Source: an uncultured Bacteroidota bacterium
GTDB taxonomy: Bacteria; Bacteroidota; Bacteroidia; NS11-12g; UBA955
Length of the DNA: 5,961 nucleotides
NCBI GenBank assembly: GCA_903953615.1
Contig: CAJBKH010000343.1
Location: forward strand, 1 to 5,961
Reading direction: 5' to 3'
Shown here: piece after piece, positions 1-5,961 of the stretch
Layout of the letters: each line of letters opens with the position of its first letter
How positions within the stretch are numbered: the first letter of the stretch is position 1
Translations under genes and position numbers: made by a program
Notes under the pieces: model-generated
The model's database searches: none
The model's input: the letters and a program-made list of their open reading frames with translations, nothing else
What the model was told of the DNA's origin: nothing

Positions 1-2472
1 AAAATTACAGATAACAATAGTTGCTCAAATACCTCTTCATCAACTAGCATAACAGTAAATGCTTTGCCATCTGTATCAGTTTCTGCGAGTGGATCAAAAA
101 CATTCTGCCAAGGTGATTCAGTAACATTAACTGCGAGCTCTGCCAATGCTTATTTATGGAACAATGGAGCAACTACCCAAAGTGTAAAAGTAAAAGCTAG
201 CGGTAGTTTCTCTGTAAAAATCACAGATAACAATGCCTGTTCAAATACATCTACATTAACTAGTGTAACAGTAAATGCCTTGCCATCTGTATCAATTGCT
301 GCGAGTGGATCAAAAACATTCTGCCAAGGCGATTCAGTGATATTGACGGCCACTGCTGCCAATGCCTATTTATGGAACACCGGTGCAACTACCCAAAGTA
401 TTAAAGTAAAAGCAAGTGGTAGTTTCTCTGTAAAAATCACAGATAACAATGCTTGTTTCAATACATCTGCTACTTCTAATGTTACAGTCAATGCTTTGCC
501 AAATGCGTTGATTGCTGCAAGTGGTGTAACTACTTTTTGTTATGGTGATTCAGTAATCTTAACATCGAGTGCTGCAAATACGTACCTATGGAACGATGGT
601 GCAACGACCCAAAGCGTAAAAGCAAAAGCTAGCGGTAGTTTTTCAGTTAAAATTACAGATAATAATAGTTGCTCAAATACCTCAAAATCAATTGCTGTAA
701 ATGTAAACGCATTGCCAGTGGCGATTATTACAGCTAGCGGCGCTCAAACATTTTGTGATGGCGATTCAGTGATATTAACCGCCAATACTGCAAATACGTA
801 TTTATGGAGCAATGGCGAAAAAACAGCTAATGTCAAAATAAAAGTAAGCGGATTTTACAATGTTACCGTTACTGATCAAAATAGTTGTTCTGCAACATCA
901 AGTAATAACATTGTGCAGGTTAATCCGTTACCGATGGCTACAATTACTGCAAATGGTTCTACAACTTTTTGTGAAGGCGATTCGGTAACTTTAACTTCAA
1001 GCAGCGCCAAAAGCTTCTTATGGAATTCAAAAGCAACAACTGCTTCAATAGTGGTAAAAAATAGTGGACAATTTGATGTCTTTATAACCGATGTAAATGG
1101 CTGTTCATCAAAATCGAACACCACTCTTGTGCAAGTGAACCAGTTGCCATTAGCGGAAATTACATTACAACATTCACCGATTTTATGCGATGGCGATTCA
1201 GTGATTTTAACTTCTAATGATGGGCAATCGTACCTTTGGAACACTGGTGCAACAAGTCAACAATTAATTGTAAAAAAATCTGGCTTGTATAATGTTAAAG
1301 TTACAGATGCAAATGGATGTTTTGCGACTGCTAAAAATATTAAGGTGCGAATCAATAAACCGATTGTGCCAATTGTTACACCTTTGAGCTCTGCCACATT
1401 TTGTCAAGGCGATTCAGTGATTCTAAAAAGTTCGATAGCAAATCAATATACTTGGAATTCGTTATCTGTAAATGCTTCAGTTGTTGTTAAGTCAAATGGT
1501 ATATTGGTCGTTACAACTGTCGATTCAAATGGCTGCTCTGCTAGCTCATTGCCAACGACTGTTAAAGTGAATGCTTTACCAGTTAGGCCTACAATCGCAA
1601 CTAATAAATCGTCAGAAATTTGTGATGGAGACTCGGTTAAATTGTCCGTTGGCACCTACAGTGCTTATGTATGGAATAATAGGTCGATGAAGCCCGAAAT
1701 AAGTATTGGTGATGCAGGGGTTTACGCAGTTTTGGTAACAGATAACAACGGCTGTAAAGCAATCTCATATCCAATAACAATAAAAGTAAACAGCTTACCA
1801 AAAGTAATAATTACACCAGATGGGCCAACGGCTTTTTGCGAAGGTGGTTCGGTGGTGTTAAGTGCGAATGTATCGGCTGCCTATCTATGGAATAATAATG
1901 AACAAGTCCAAAATATCTTGGTAGATGCTCCTGGTATTTACACTGTAACAATTACCGATTATAATCAATGTTCAAATACGTCCGATCCAATAACTGTGGT
2001 TGTAAATCCATTACCTAATACACCAATAATTACAGTTAACCAGAATACATTAACTTGTAATGTGAAAACTGGCGTTCAATGGTATTTGAATGGTATTGAA
2101 ATTCCAGGCGCTACAAAACATCAACATACAATGACAGAAAATGGAGATTACACTGTTAGAATTTCAAATGGTACTTGTACAGCATTCTCGGAATCCTTCA
2201 TTTGTAAGTCTTTTAAATCAACAAACATTCTTGCCATCAATAACATTTCAAGTATACATGTTTTTCCAAATCCAACCATTGGTCCACTTACCATACAGTT
2301 AGATAATGCAATTGGTTTGCAAGTACTGATTACAAACGCAGAAGGGAAAATGATCTACAACGCAGCATACACCAATCAAATTGACTTAACTGGTAATGCC
2401 ATGGGTGTCTATTTTGTAACTGTGATTTCAACACAAGGTAGAACAACACATAGAATAACCTTGATGAATTAA
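1..2472 (+). CDS. Large Ig-like repeat protein with T9SS type A sorting tail (5' end missing)
   Basis: The frame is open from base 1 to a TAA at 2470-2472, giving 823 visible residues; the true start and signal peptide lie outside the window. After a partial module (residues 1-22) there are nine Ig-like modules starting at about residues 23, 95, 167, 239, 311, 383, 454, 527 and 600. Each follows the plan P-x-FCxGDSVxLT, then YLWN, SGxYxVxxTDxNxC and VxVNxLP, so each carries a spaced Cys pair that could form an internal disulfide. A degenerate tenth module (about 672-735) keeps two Cys but has lost the GDSV motif. The last 71 residues (753-823) match a Por-secretion type A tail: VFPNP, then GKMIY, GVYFVTV and a terminal HRITLMN. 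Family knowledge says such tails direct export across the outer membrane by T9SS and are cleaved, with surface attachment common. An adhesin or structural surface role is inferred; no catalytic domain or ligand is visible. It converges on the PKD gene across the insertion sequence. Confidence 0.9.
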   Translation, partial: KITDNNSCSNTSSSTSITVNALPSVSVSASGSKTFCQGDSVTLTASSANAYLWNNGATTQSVKVKASGSFSVKITDNNACSNTSTLTSVTVNALPSVSIAASGSKTFCQGDSVILTATAANAYLWNTGATTQSIKVKASGSFSVKITDNNACFNTSATSNVTVNALPNALIAASGVTTFCYGDSVILTSSAANTYLWNDGATTQSVKAKASGSFSVKITDNNSCSNTSKSIAVNVNALPVAIITASGAQTFCDGDSVILTANTANTYLWSNGEKTANVKIKVSGFYNVTVTDQNSCSATSSNNIVQVNPLPMATITANGSTTFCEGDSVTLTSSSAKSFLWNSKATTASIVVKNSGQFDVFITDVNGCSSKSNTTLVQVNQLPLAEITLQHSPILCDGDSVILTSNDGQSYLWNTGATSQQLIVKKSGLYNVKVTDANGCFATAKNIKVRINKPIVPIVTPLSSATFCQGDSVILKSSIANQYTWNSLSVNASVVVKSNGILVVTTVDSNGCSASSLPTTVKVNALPVRPTIATNKSSEICDGDSVKLSVGTYSAYVWNNRSMKPEISIGDAGVYAVLVTDNNGCKAISYPITIKVNSLPKVIITPDGPTAFCEGGSVVLSANVSAAYLWNNNEQVQNILVDAPGIYTVTITDYNQCSNTSDPITVVVNPLPNTPIITVNQNTLTCNVKTGVQWYLNGIEIPGATKHQHTMTENGDYTVRISNGTCTAFSESFICKSFKSTNILAINNISSIHVFPNPTIGPLTIQLDNAIGLQVLITNAEGKMIYNAAYTNQIDLTGNAMGVYFVTVISTQGRTTHRITLMN
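67..2013 (+). repeat. Tandem array of nine 213-219-bp coding repeats
   Basis: Repeat boundaries, taken at the Pro codon that opens each module, fall at 67, 283, 499, 715, 931, 1147, 1360, 1579 and 1798. The period is 216 bp (72 codons) except for the sixth (71 codons) and the seventh and eighth (73 codons each). Repeats 1-3 are very close in DNA: the segment encoding TTQSVKVKASGSFSVKITDN recurs with few changes. Repeats 4-9 are diverged but keep the FCxGDSV and WN blocks. Such a gradient suggests recent duplication or homogenisation toward the 5' side and older copies near the sorting tail. Similar sequence continues off the left edge, so the array is longer than seen. Confidence 0.93.
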
Positions 2473-2522
2473 TCTTTTTTTTGAGGAAAGTTCTTTTAAC
2501 GAAAAGTGTACTGAAGAATTGC

Positions 2523-2552
2523 AGGGGTTTCTATTGATAAGGTACCCCTTTT
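2523..2552 (+). terminator. Probable rho-independent terminator of the Ig-repeat gene
   Basis: A 6-bp stem AGGGGT / ACCCCT (2523-2528 with 2544-2549) encloses a 15-nt loop and runs into TTTT. It lies about 50 nt after the stop codon of the Ig-repeat gene. The short stem, large loop and short T run make it a modest terminator. A T8 run just after the stop codon has no convincing stem in front of it. Confidence 0.45.
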
Positions 2553-2564
2553 AAGAGCACACCA

Positions 2565-2619
2565 CACTAAGGCTAAGCATCCGGTAAGTTACCTAACGAC
2601 TTGCCGGTTGGCTTTAGTG
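2565..2619. other. Two-tier stem-loop in the intergenic region, role unknown
   Basis: The inner stem pairs CCGGTAAGT (2581-2589) with ACTTGCCGG (2599-2607): nine pairs including one G-T wobble, around a 9-nt loop. The outer stem pairs CACTAAGGCT (2565-2574) with GGCTTTAGTG (2610-2619): ten pairs with two wobbles. An asymmetric internal loop of 6 and 2 nt separates them. No T run follows, so it is not a canonical terminator. It lies downstream of the Ig-repeat gene and outside the insertion sequence ends. It could stabilise the 3' end of the transcript, be a dispersed palindromic repeat, or be the remnant of an element. The pairing is seen; the function is not known. Confidence 0.6.
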
Positions 2620-2666
2620 CATTTAGCATAAATTTAGTAAAGAGATTGATTGCTGAGTTCAACAAA

Positions 2667-2677
2667 TAAGTGCAACT
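2667..2677 (+). repeat. Left terminal inverted repeat of the IS
   Basis: TAAGTGCAACT is the exact reverse complement of 3751-3761. It abuts the transposase 3' end: the TGA stop of the transposase occupies 2679-2677, so the stop codon partly overlaps the terminal repeat. Similarity does not extend cleanly beyond 11 bp on either side. Confidence 0.7.
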
Positions 2678-3668
2678 CATATTTTCAATTGCAAAGCTAT
2701 TTGATTTGGAGTTAAATATTTAAATTTTCTTACAGGTCTGTTGTTAATTTTGTTTTCAACAAACTTTATCGTGCTTTGATGGATTTTATTAAAGTTTGTT
2801 TTTTTAGGAAAAAATAGTCTTATAACAGCATTTCTGTTTTCTATTGTTCCTTTGTCTTTTGATATATAAGGTCTAGTGAAATAGGTTTTGCAATTTAGAA
2901 TTTTTCCAATTTCTTGATGTAATGCAAAGGCTTTGTCATTGTCAAAAGTGATTGTTTTTACATTCTGATATCTTTTTAGGCGTTGAATAATTTTATTTTT
3001 TACTTGAAGCGCATCTCTCCCATTTACCTTATTTATAGTTGTTACTAGTGAGGCTCTGTCAATTGTAACGAGCAATGCAGATTTGTGGTTTTTTCCTATA
3101 ATAAAGTCCGCTTCAATGTCGCCAAGTCTTTTTCTTTTTGAGACAATAGCTGGTCTTTTTTCAATAGAAATTCTATTGGGTATTAATCCTCTAGAATCCT
3201 TGTAATTTCCTCTTCTACGCTTTCTTCTCCCATGCTTAAGGAGTTTGTAGATATTTTTGAATGGTTGATTATTCGTTTATTAGTGTGTTTGCAAGTCCAT
3301 ATAAAACGATACATTGTTTCATGACTCACATCTTCTACATGCTTTAGTTTCCATGTAGTACTTATTAGTTCAGGACTATATCTTAAATGCTACATCATTG
3401 ATAACATATCTTTTTTAAGTTGATCGTGAAACAGCTGTCTTTTTGGCTTGAGCTTATGTCTTAAATTTGTTTTATGTTGAGCCTTAGTAGCAACATATAC
3501 TAAAGCCCCTGACCCTCGTTTGGGAATATTGCGCTGGAGTTCTCTGCTAATTGTACTTTTGGAAACACCAATAAGATTGGCTATTTTAAATTGTCTTTTT
3601 CCAGCTCTAATTAGTGCTTCAATTTTGTATCTGTGCTATTGGGTGAGCTGATTGTATTTTTTCGTCAT
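2677..3668 (-). pseudogene. IS30-family transposase, disrupted by two TAG stops and a frameshift
   Basis: The reading starts at ATG 3668-3666 (MTKKYNQLTQ) and ends at TGA 2679-2677; restoring one base gives about 330 codons, a normal IS30 transposase length. An N-terminal helix-turn-helix is visible at codons 12-47 (HRYKIEALIRAGK, then IGVSKSTISREL), followed by SPELIS and VSHETMYRFIW, typical of the family. Lesions: TAG at 3638-3636 (codon 11, where relatives usually have Glu), TAG at 3392-3390 (codon 93), and a one-base loss near 3267-3275, after which homology resumes in another frame with PFKNIYKLLKHGRRKRRRGN. The catalytic core is complete: Asp in GDIEADFIIG (3108-3106), Asp in TFDND (2943-2941) and Glu in GTIENRN (2841-2839), with 33 residues between the last two. 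The fragment downstream of the frameshift is a long open frame, but its only early start would be a TTG at 3075, so it is unlikely to be a real separate gene. Confidence 0.9.
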
Positions 3669-3696
3669 GTCGTAATGCGAAAATATGTTTTCAACT

Positions 3697-3744
3697 CTAA
3701 CCCTTCGGGGTGAACCGTAGCGAAACGAAATCCCGAAGGGTTAG
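3697..3744 (-). other. 13-bp perfect hairpin in the IS leader, upstream of the transposase
   Basis: CTAACCCTTCGGG (3697-3709) and CCCGAAGGGTTAG (3732-3744) are perfect reverse complements around a 22-nt loop. The structure lies between the right terminal repeat and the transposase ATG, ending 28 nt before the start. It would form in transcripts entering the element from outside. In other IS families, inverted repeats near the transposase start are known to block expression from such read-through. That role here is inferred from position only. It lacks a T run, so it is not a simple terminator. Confidence 0.7.
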
Positions 3745-3750
3745 CAACTC

Positions 3751-3761
3751 AGTTGCACTTA
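3751..3761 (-). repeat. Right terminal inverted repeat of the IS
   Basis: AGTTGCACTTA on the plus strand is the reverse complement of 2667-2677. It overlaps a small palindrome GCAACT-C-AGTTGC (3744-3756) that joins the repeat to the leader hairpin. This is the transposase-proximal (promoter-side) end. No confident promoter could be read next to it. Confidence 0.7.
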
Positions 3762-3771
3762 CAATTTAATA

Positions 3772-3792
3772 AAGGTTTAAATTTAAAACCTT
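3772..3792 (-). terminator. Possible AT-rich terminator of the PKD-repeat gene
   Basis: Read on the minus strand, a 7-bp stem AAGGTTT / AAACCTT (3792-3786 with 3778-3772) with a 7-nt loop lies 12 nt after the TAG of the PKD-repeat gene and is followed by TATTAAATT. Only two G-C pairs support the stem, so it is weak. Its position directly after the stop favours a termination role. Confidence 0.35.
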
Positions 3793-3804
3793 CACTCAGT
3801 TTTC

Positions 3805-5961
3805 CTATCTTAATAGATTTAAAGTTCCGTTTTCGTATTGGTTAATATAACCATTGCCTAAAGGGTAACGGTATTCAACCTGCCATAAGTATACATCTTG
3901 CTGAACTGGTTCGCCTTTAAAGGTGCCATCCCAACCTGGTGAATTTATATCACCTTCGTATATCTTTTCGCCCCAACGGTTGAAAATGCGCATGGTTAAT
4001 ATTGGCACATTGATGGTCACGGGTTTAAAATATTCATTTCTATCGTCGGCATTTGGTGTGAATGCAGATGGCATAAAGAATCTGCAATTGTTGTCGCGGA
4101 AATTAACAACAATTGTATCATTGGTCGATCCACAAACGCTAGTAACTTTTACAATATAAGTGCCCGCTTTGGTGATTTTCTGTATCGAATCCGTCATGAA
4201 GGTATTACTCCACTGATAAGTAGAATTCCAATTACTTGCTTTTAAAGTGATCGATTCAAATTTACACAGAATTGTATCCTTTCCTAAATTCACAATAGGT
4301 GGTGGGAACACTTCCGTGGTATAGGTGACACTATCTGAACAACCATTGATCACAATTTTATAGGTCACAGTATCGCGCCATAATTTGGTTGGTACATATT
4401 GGTCGTTGATCATGTTTTTGCCAAAAAATTGACCGCCTTTTTCTTTAGGAATAATTGGCACCATTGGGCCATTAACACAATAAAAAGGTGCTAGTTTCGT
4501 AAACGATGCATCTGGTTGACGTTTTACATAAACCTGACGCTCGGTTGTGTCTCTGCAACCATTATTTGAAGTAATTGTTAAGCTAATTTTCTTGTAGCCT
4601 GTATCAATGAATTGGTGGTTCACAATTGATGTAAATGCGACTCTTTTTGAATCAATATTCCACAAATAATCTTTTATACCGCTAATGTCTACCGAAGCAT
4701 CACTTAATACATAATTGTTGTTTTTTAAGCACTGCGATGTATCGTTAATATTAAACGCTGCGTTTGGTTTTGTATAAATACGGATGTTTTTCTTTACACT
4801 GTCAATACATAAACTATCGCTAATGGCAACATGTGTAACAACAAACAATTGGGTGTATTGGAAATAATGACTTACAACCAAGCCGCTGTCTTTTACGCCA
4901 TTTCCAAAATTCCAATAATGTTTTTTAATACTGCCTTCCGCAATTGTAGTCGTCGTTTTGAATTGTAAATTCTGATTGTTCACACACTGGTCAGTATCAT
5001 TGATGGCATAGGCAACAATTGGTTTTGCATACACACGCACTTGTTTGCTAATACTATCACTACATAATTTATCTGTCATCACTTTTAGTTCTATGGTTTT
5101 TAAACCATGCGAAGCATACTGGTAATTGACATCTTTTGTAAACACTTGATTGGCATCTCCCATGCGCCAAACATAGCTTAAAGTGCCAAAAGTGTATTGA
5201 CTTTTATTTGTGAAAACAAATTGCTGATTGTTTTGACATTGTTTTAAATTGTTGATACTAAAATCGGCCTTAGGCTCTGGATGAACAGTCGCAAAATGTT
5301 GGATAGAATCAATGCAACCAAAATCAGATGTTGCGTGCAGCTTTATTATGTAAGTGCCTTCTTTCGCATAAATATGCCCATTGTTCATCTGTGTCGCCTG
5401 GTAGCCATCGCCAGTTTGCCACAGGTAGGTAATGTTGCCACTTGAAATGCGACTGCTATTGTTGAAAATAAATTTGTTGCCATCTAAACATTGATCAGAG
5501 TCACTAAGATTAAATTGCGGCAATGGTTTAGGATACACAATAACGGTGCGAAGGGCAGTGTCTTTGCAATTTACATTGGTGGAGGCAATTAAGCGCACTG
5601 TCAACGTATCATGTTGTCCGTATTTATTTTGCGGATTTGTTTGGATTGAAGTATTGCCATCTCCAAAATTCCATTTGTAAGTTAAGTTGCCAAAGGCAAA
5701 CTGACTGCTATTTGTGAATCTGAAAAGATTGTCATTCTCGCATTGACCGGAATCATTGATGCTAAACAATGCTTTAGGTTTTGGTTGTAAATATATTTTT
5801 AGAGAAGAGGTATCTCTACATTGATTAAAACTTTCGGCAATAAATGATAGGCTTTTTATACCTGTATCACTATAACTTTTAAAAGTATCGATGCTAGCCT
5901 TTTTAAATATGCCATCTAAGTTCCAATAGTAAGTATTCACTGCGCCATATGGAATGTTGTA
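3805..5961 (-). CDS. PKD-repeat protein with T9SS type B (gliding-motility-associated) C-terminal domain, 5' end missing
   Basis: The frame is open from the right edge to TAG at 3807-3805, giving 718 visible residues; a GTG at 5940 lies inside a PKD strand and is not the start. Visible order: end of a PKD module (1-59), five PKD modules starting near residues 60, 144, 228, 313 and 398, a divergent module (482-553, with YCVNG, GGQFFG and GCSDS), an Ig-like module (554-620, LGKDTILC to TYIVKVTSVCG), and the C-terminal domain (625-718). The last has the type B hallmarks: PSAFTPNADDRNEYF, IFNRWGEKIYEG, GWDGTFKGEPV and a final GTLNLLR. Family knowledge places such proteins outside the outer membrane via T9SS; many are adhesins or cell-surface structural proteins. 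Most PKD modules carry a conserved QC near the start and a Cys near the end, possible disulfides. No catalytic domain is visible; the adhesive role is inferred. It converges with the Ig-repeat gene. Confidence 0.92.
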   Translation of the reverse strand, partial: YNIPYGAVNTYYWNLDGIFKKASIDTFKSYSDTGIKSLSFIAESFNQCRDTSSLKIYLQPKPKALFSINDSGQCENDNLFRFTNSSQFAFGNLTYKWNFGDGNTSIQTNPQNKYGQHDTLTVRLIASTNVNCKDTALRTVIVYPKPLPQFNLSDSDQCLDGNKFIFNNSSRISSGNITYLWQTGDGYQATQMNNGHIYAKEGTYIIKLHATSDFGCIDSIQHFATVHPEPKADFSINNLKQCQNNQQFVFTNKSQYTFGTLSYVWRMGDANQVFTKDVNYQYASHGLKTIELKVMTDKLCSDSISKQVRVYAKPIVAYAINDTDQCVNNQNLQFKTTTTIAEGSIKKHYWNFGNGVKDSGLVVSHYFQYTQLFVVTHVAISDSLCIDSVKKNIRIYTKPNAAFNINDTSQCLKNNNYVLSDASVDISGIKDYLWNIDSKRVAFTSIVNHQFIDTGYKKISLTITSNNGCRDTTERQVYVKRQPDASFTKLAPFYCVNGPMVPIIPKEKGGQFFGKNMINDQYVPTKLWRDTVTYKIVINGCSDSVTYTTEVFPPPIVNLGKDTILCKFESITLKASNWNSTYQWSNTFMTDSIQKITKAGTYIVKVTSVCGSTNDTIVVNFRDNNCRFFMPSAFTPNADDRNEYFKPVTINVPILTMRIFNRWGEKIYEGDINSPGWDGTFKGEPVQQDVYLWQVEYRYPLGNGYINQYENGTLNLLR
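4519..5784 (-). repeat. Five tandem PKD modules of about 84 residues
   Basis: Modules begin near nucleotides 5784, 5532, 5280, 5025 and 4770 (reading leftward), each opening with a K/E-P-x-x-x-F/Y strand and IND/LSD followed by QC. The PKD core strand is YKWNFGDG in the first, then YLWQTGDG, YVWRMGDA, HYWNFGNG and YLWNID. Unlike the Ig array of the neighbouring gene, these copies are well diverged at DNA level, indicating an old array. A further partial module lies to the right of 5784 and continues past the window. Confidence 0.85.

Larger units (their letters stand above)
2667..3761 (-). mobile_element. Degenerate IS30-family insertion sequence, about 1.1 kb
   Basis: The span is bounded by the only matching inverted ends found: TAAGTGCAACT at 2667-2677 and AGTTGCACTTA at 3751-3761. 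It encloses one transposase gene reading right to left. The resulting 1095 bp fits the usual IS30-family size of roughly 1.0-1.2 kb with one long frame. The family call rests on the transposase: an N-terminal helix-turn-helix followed by a DD(33)E catalytic core. The copy is inactive by sequence, since its transposase carries two stop codons and a frameshift. It sits between two convergent genes and interrupts neither. No clear short target duplication flanks the ends, so the exact boundaries are uncertain by a few bases. Confidence 0.85.

Noticed and set aside
150..1655. Open frames antisense to the Ig repeats (150-362, 876-1244, 1443-1655 on the minus strand)
   Set aside because: They recur because the coding repeats recur, have no recognisable domains, and lie wholly inside a well-supported gene on the plus strand.
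67..2013. CRISPR-like or satellite interpretation of the regular repeats
   Set aside because: The period is about 216 bp, always a multiple of three, and translates into a continuous chain of Ig-like modules; there are no spacers.
2590..2598. Integron attC-like site, because ACCTAAC fits RYYYAAC
   Set aside because: Only one core motif is present and it lies in the hairpin loop; there is no partner GTTRRRY at the opposite side, no cassette and no integrase.
3255..3280. Programmed -1 frameshifting in the transposase
   Set aside because: The direction would fit, but there is no canonical slippery heptamer at the site, IS30 transposases are normally a single frame, and two upstream TAG codons would stop translation anyway.
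2677..3668. UAG recoding as the explanation for the two in-frame TAG codons in the transposase
   Set aside because: The PKD-repeat gene ends with TAG exactly after the canonical LLR end of a type B domain, so TAG acts as a normal stop here. A separate frameshift also shows the transposase is decayed.
3668..3696. Bacteroidota-type promoter before the transposase (TATTTTCG as a TAnnTTTG box)
   Set aside because: The box is imperfect, it lies only a few bases before the ATG, and no TTG element is present at the proper distance.
2631..3774. Direct repeat AATTTAGTAAAG (2631-2642) and AATTTAATAAAG (3763-3774) flanking the IS
   Set aside because: It is AT-rich, imperfect, and on the left sits about 25 bp outside the IS end, so it is not a target duplication; chance is the simplest explanation.
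3923..4159. Plus-strand open frame antisense to the type B sorting domain
   Set aside because: It overlaps a clearly conserved domain on the minus strand and its translation has no recognisable features.

Overview
The window is AT-rich and looks like a chromosomal segment from a member of the Bacteroidota (Flavobacteriia, Chitinophagia or a related class; the sequence does not allow a genus call). The main evidence is that both protein genes end in C-terminal sorting domains of the type IX secretion system (T9SS), which is essentially confined to this phylum. Gene 1 ends in a type A tail and gene 2 in a type B (gliding-motility-associated) tail. Both are built from long arrays of beta-sandwich modules, as expected of large cell-surface or secreted adhesin-like proteins.

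Layout. Positions 1-2472 (+) hold the 3' part of a gene for a repeat protein. It has nine complete Ig-like modules of 71-73 residues, part of another at the left edge, one degenerate module, and a type A sorting tail. Positions 2473-2666 are intergenic, with a probable rho-independent terminator followed by a strong two-tier hairpin of unknown role. Positions 2667-3761 are a decayed IS30-family insertion sequence on the minus strand. It has 11-bp terminal inverted repeats and a transposase broken by two amber codons and a one-base deletion, but its DD(33)E triad is still readable. A 13-bp perfect hairpin sits between its right end and the transposase start. Positions 3762-3804 carry a short AT-rich terminator-like hairpin. 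Positions 3805-5961 (-) hold the 3' part of a second gene. It encodes a partial and five full PKD modules, a divergent Cys-containing module, one Ig-like module and the type B sorting tail. Both protein genes run off the window, so neither start codon nor signal peptide is visible.

How the parts relate. The two T9SS cargo genes converge, and the insertion sequence landed between them without damaging either. Gene 2's penultimate domain is the same kind of module that gene 1 repeats many times, so the two proteins share building blocks though they use different sorting tails. Nothing here is an enzyme, and no ligand can be assigned. The working interpretation is two exported, probably surface-anchored structural or adhesive proteins, with repeat DNA in gene 1 that looks recently duplicated. 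I did not find a convincing new biological system. The most worthwhile leads are the homogenised 5' repeats of gene 1, the 55-nt hairpin at 2565-2619 and the hairpin inside the insertion sequence.
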